Of a DNA stretch of 64,000 nt, positions 61,743 through 64,000 are shown piece by piece (within the stretch, counting starts at the first letter, position 1; the number at the start of each line of letters is the position of its first letter). A program made the position numbers and the translations under genes. The stretch comes from Modestobacter marinus (lineage in GTDB: Bacteria; Actinomycetota; Actinomycetes; Mycobacteriales; Geodermatophilaceae): the NCBI RefSeq assembly GCF_019799945.1, contig NZ_JABGCH010000019.1:1-64000 (forward strand), in the 5' to 3' direction. The notes beneath the pieces are model-generated. The model was not told where the DNA came from, made no database searches, and was given only the letters and a program-made list of their open reading frames with translations.

Positions 61743-62498
61743 TCAGTCCCGCGGGCCGCCCGCGACGTAGATCACCTGACCGGACACGAAACTGGCGCCC
61801 TCGCTGCACAGGAACGACGCGGTGTGCGCGACGTCGTCGGGGCGTCCGATGCGGGCCACCGGGATCTGCTTGGCCGCCATCTCCCTGAACTGCTCGAACG
61901 TCATCCCCATCCGCTGGGCGGTCGCCGCGGTCATCTCGGTCTCGATGAACCCGGGCGCGATGGCGTTGGCCGTGACGTTGAAGCGGCCCAGCTCGATGGC
62001 GAGGGTCTTGGTGAAGCCCTGCATGCCGGCCTTGGCGGCGGAGTAGTTGACCTGGCCGCGGTTGCCCAGCGCGGAGGTGCTCGACAGGTTGACGATCCGG
62101 CCCCACTCGGCCGCGACCATGTGCTGCTGCGCCGCGCGGGTCATCAGGAAGGAGCCCCGCAGGTGCACGCCCATCACGGCGTCCCAGTCGTCGACGCTCA
62201 TCTTGAACAGCAGGTTGTCGCGGATGATCCCGGCGTTGTTGACCAGCACGGTCGGGGCGCCGAGCTCCTCGGCGACCCGCTCCACCGCGGCGGTCGCCGA
62301 GGCCTCGTCGGCGACGTCCGCCGCCACCGCGAGCGCCTCGCCGCCCGCACCGGTGATCGCCTCGACGGTGCCGGCGCACGCAGCCTCGTCGAGGTCGAGC
62401 ACCGCGACCTGCATGCCTTCCGAGCCGAGCCGCCGGGCGATGGCCGCGCCGATGCCGCGCGCTGCCCCGGTCACGATCGCCGTCCTCTGCTGTGCCAC
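61743..62498 (-). CDS. FabG-like 3-oxoacyl-ACP reductase-family SDR
   Basis: This 251-residue SDR has GAARGIG, NNAGI, SSTSAL, YSAAK and a full-length C-terminus (GQVIYVAGG). It resembles 3-oxoacyl-ACP/CoA reductases but no fatty acid synthesis genes are near, so the substrate is open. Start GTG 62498. Confidence 0.87.
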   Translation of the reverse strand: MAQQRTAIVTGAARGIGAAIARRLGSEGMQVAVLDLDEAACAGTVEAITGAGGEALAVAADVADEASATAAVERVAEELGAPTVLVNNAGIIRDNLLFKMSVDDWDAVMGVHLRGSFLMTRAAQQHMVAAEWGRIVNLSSTSALGNRGQVNYSAAKAGMQGFTKTLAIELGRFNVTANAIAPGFIETEMTAATAQRMGMTFEQFREMAAKQIPVARIGRPDDVAHTASFLCSEGASFVSGQVIYVAGGPRD

Positions 62499-62619
62499 TG
62501 CGTTCTCCTCGTCACGTCGCTCATTCCGTGGCGGCCGACGACCGTCACGTCCACGCGCATTCCATCAAGTCGACCCGGACGGGCGGACACGGGTGCCCGG
62601 AGGGGCCGATCGACGTCTC

Positions 62620-63234
62620 TCAGGCCCCGCGCCACGCGGCGTCGAAGAAGCCGACCTCCAGCTGCATCGCCCGCCGGTAGGCCCGCCGCAGCGCCGGGGA
62701 GTCCGGGGCGGTGTCGAGCAGCGCCTCGAGCGTGCGGGCGAGCTCCTCGAACCCGGGGTCGGCGTAGGTGTCGACCCACTCCGTGTAGTCGCCGCGAGCC
62801 TGCCCGGCGAGCGCCTGCCCGAGGTGCGCGTACAGCCGCATGCAGGGCGTCATCGCGGCGCAGGCCAGCTCCGGGCCCCCGAGCGCGGCGGTGGCCAGCA
62901 GGAAGTCGGTGTAGGCCGACGTCGCGGGCAGCGGCTCCACCCCGACCAGGTCGATCCCCCACCGCCCGGCGTACGCCGCGTGCAGCCGCAGCTCCTCGCG
63001 CACCCCGGCCAGCAGGTCGGCGAACGCGTCGAGGGTGGCCCGGTCCCGGCTGTGGACGACGCCTAGCGCGTACCCGCGGGCGAACGCCTCCAGGAAGAAG
63101 GCGTCCTGGGCCACGTAGCCGGCGAACCGCTCGCGCGGCAGCGAGCCGTCGGCAATGCCCTGCACGAACGGATGGGCCAGCGCGGCCGCGGCCAGGTCGC
63201 CGTTCGCCGTCCACAGCTCCCCGGACAGGCTCAT
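62620..63234 (-). CDS. tenA: TenA-family aminopyrimidine aminohydrolase (TenA_C, with active-site Cys)
   Basis: This 204-residue helical protein has the TenA active-site cysteine in MTPCMRLYAHLG and the late Glu in LEVGFFDAAW. TenA hydrolyses degraded thiamin pyrimidine (aminomethyl-HMP) to HMP for salvage. Its ATG overlaps the stop of the second TenA-like gene by four bases. The TPP riboswitch lies just beyond that partner gene but on the opposite strand. Confidence 0.88.
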   Translation of the reverse strand: MSLSGELWTANGDLAAAALAHPFVQGIADGSLPRERFAGYVAQDAFFLEAFARGYALGVVHSRDRATLDAFADLLAGVREELRLHAAYAGRWGIDLVGVEPLPATSAYTDFLLATAALGGPELACAAMTPCMRLYAHLGQALAGQARGDYTEWVDTYADPGFEELARTLEALLDTAPDSPALRRAYRRAMQLEVGFFDAAWRGA

Positions 63235-63827
63235 GCCGCCGCCAGCGCCATGTCCCAGAACGCGACCTCGGCGGCGACGACCTCGTCGAACACCGCCTCC
63301 GGGTCGGCGGCGGGCAGCGCGTCGGCCGCGGCCGCCAGCCCGGCCACGTACCCCGCGAAGCCCGGGACGGTCCAGTGCTCGACGAACTCCCGGTAGGCCG
63401 GCGCGCCGGGCAGCGCGCCGGACCAGGCGTCCAGGTAGGTGCGCTCGATCGTCCACAGCGCGGTCAGCGCGGTCGGGACGTCGGCCTCCTCGAGCCGTTC
63501 CAGCAGCGCGGCGTAGGCGCGGGTGGCCGGCCGCGCCGGGGCGGTCAGGTCCAGCCCGCGGCCGGCGGCCAGCTCCTCGAACCAGGCCAGCTCCTCGACC
63601 AGCGCGACCGCCCCGCCGGCGAGCACGGCCTGCGCCGGCCGCGGCGCCCGGGCGAGCAGCCTGGCCTGGAACCGCAGCAGGTCGGCGACGAACCGGGCGT
63701 CCTGCACCAGCCAGGTGTCGAACGCCGCCGTCGGCACGCCGCCGTCGCGCACACCGCGCAGGAACGGGTGGTCGGTGGCGTCGCGCCAGGCGTCGGGACG
63801 GCAGGCGGGGAGATCGGCGACCGGCAC
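63231..63827 (-). CDS. TenA-family protein without active-site Cys (TenA_E-like)
   Basis: This 198-residue TenA-fold protein has ALWTIERTYLDAW where TenA_C enzymes have the Cys, and an intact late Glu (AAEVAFWDMA). It therefore belongs to the TenA_E type, known in plants to act on formylated pyrimidine. Start GTG 63827. It is translated first and coupled to the TenA_C gene by an ATGA overlap. Together they may process two successive thiamin breakdown products. Confidence 0.82.
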   Translation of the reverse strand: MPVADLPACRPDAWRDATDHPFLRGVRDGGVPTAAFDTWLVQDARFVADLLRFQARLLARAPRPAQAVLAGGAVALVEELAWFEELAAGRGLDLTAPARPATRAYAALLERLEEADVPTALTALWTIERTYLDAWSGALPGAPAYREFVEHWTVPGFAGYVAGLAAAADALPAADPEAVFDEVVAAEVAFWDMALAAA

Positions 63828-63881
63828 GCCGCTGGACTCTACGAGGTCGCTAAGGTGACCCCCGTCATGGCCGGTGCCATG

Positions 63882-63970
63882 TGCGGGAGCTCGGGCAGAC
63901 CGGGCTGAGAGGGCGGCTGAGGCGCCGCCGACCGCTGGAACCTGACCGGGTAATGCCGGCGTAGGGAGCG
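63882..63970 (+). ncRNA. TPP (THI-box) riboswitch
   Basis: The conserved CTGAGA (63905-63910), GGAACCTGA (from 63937) and GGTAATGCCGGCGTAGGGA (63949-63967) are all present in order, with a GC hairpin in the P3 position. It controls the plus-strand gene starting at 63975, most often thiC in this position. Confidence 0.92.
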
Positions 63971-63974
63971 TCTC

Positions 63975-64000
63975 GTGAGCACGTCCACCCGTTCGTCCGC
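63975..64000 (+). CDS. 5' end of a thiamin gene, probably thiC (cut by window edge)
   Basis: A GTG at 63975 follows the TPP riboswitch with GGGAGCG upstream; only the first eight codons (VSTSTRSS) are visible. In actinobacteria TPP riboswitches often lead thiC. The sequence itself is too short to prove identity. Confidence 0.5.

Overview
The window is high-GC DNA with dense, short-spaced genes, GTG starts, leaderless-type promoters, LexA boxes of the TCGAAC-N4-GTTCGA kind, a 13E12/DUF222-HNH gene and LAXTG surface anchors. Together these point to a free-living actinobacterium. The gene mix looks most like Geodermatophilaceae (Blastococcus, Geodermatophilus, Modestobacter), but that family assignment is an inference. 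The far left edge carries, on the minus strand, what looks like the boxA leader of an rRNA operon lying outside the window.

Region 1 (0.3-4.7 kb) holds an AlkB-like demethylase behind a near-consensus SOS box, a RecQ-like helicase with a phosphoribosyltransferase-like tail, a PHP phosphoesterase and a small acidic protein. Region 2 (4.8-18.5 kb) is the most interesting block. It contains carbamate kinase, a barbiturase/cyanuric acid hydrolase-family ring-opening amidohydrolase, a DUF1116 protein and FdrA (both related to the oxamate transcarbamylase of allantoin fermentation), a three-subunit molybdenum hydroxylase with a CoxG-like membrane protein, an amidase and a TetR regulator. Read together they spell a possible energy-conserving oxidative pyrimidine route: uracil to barbiturate to ureidomalonate, then carbamoyl transfer to phosphate, ATP from carbamoyl phosphate, and malonate.

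Region 3 (18.6-30.4 kb) is general physiology: a GAF-EAL and a PAS-GGDEF protein, a secreted DUF1906-like protein, a DHA2 efflux pump, a solo sugar-ABC ATPase, a degenerate M24 protein, an old-yellow-enzyme reductase, and an ABC exporter divergent from a MarR gene with a doubled operator-like repeat. Region 4 (30.5-34.4 kb) is hydantoinase A/B, whose junction contains a palindromic repeat also found in the molybdenum hydroxylase operon. Region 5 (34.5-44.8 kb) has small acidic proteins, Nudix, STAS, MarR, acetyltransferase and sensor-ATPase genes, the urate-pathway enzymes HIU hydrolase and OHCU decarboxylase, a purine-type phosphoribosyltransferase, two methyltransferases, MsrA and an SDR.

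Region 6 (45-56.6 kb) holds the SOS-controlled HNH gene, a hydrolase flanked by two different short tandem repeats, a gntR-acdS operon with a perfect 21-bp palindrome, a Mut7-C RNase, a dihydrofolate-reductase-family pseudogene with two amber codons, an Nramp transporter behind an IdeR/DtxR-like box, and several small enzymes. Region 7 (56.6-61.6 kb) is a pair of tandem, partly identical cell-wall proteins (beta-propeller plus FN3 plus LAXTG). Region 8 (61.7-64 kb) has a FabG-like SDR, a coupled TenA_C/TenA_E pair and, divergently, a TPP riboswitch leading into a gene cut by the right edge.
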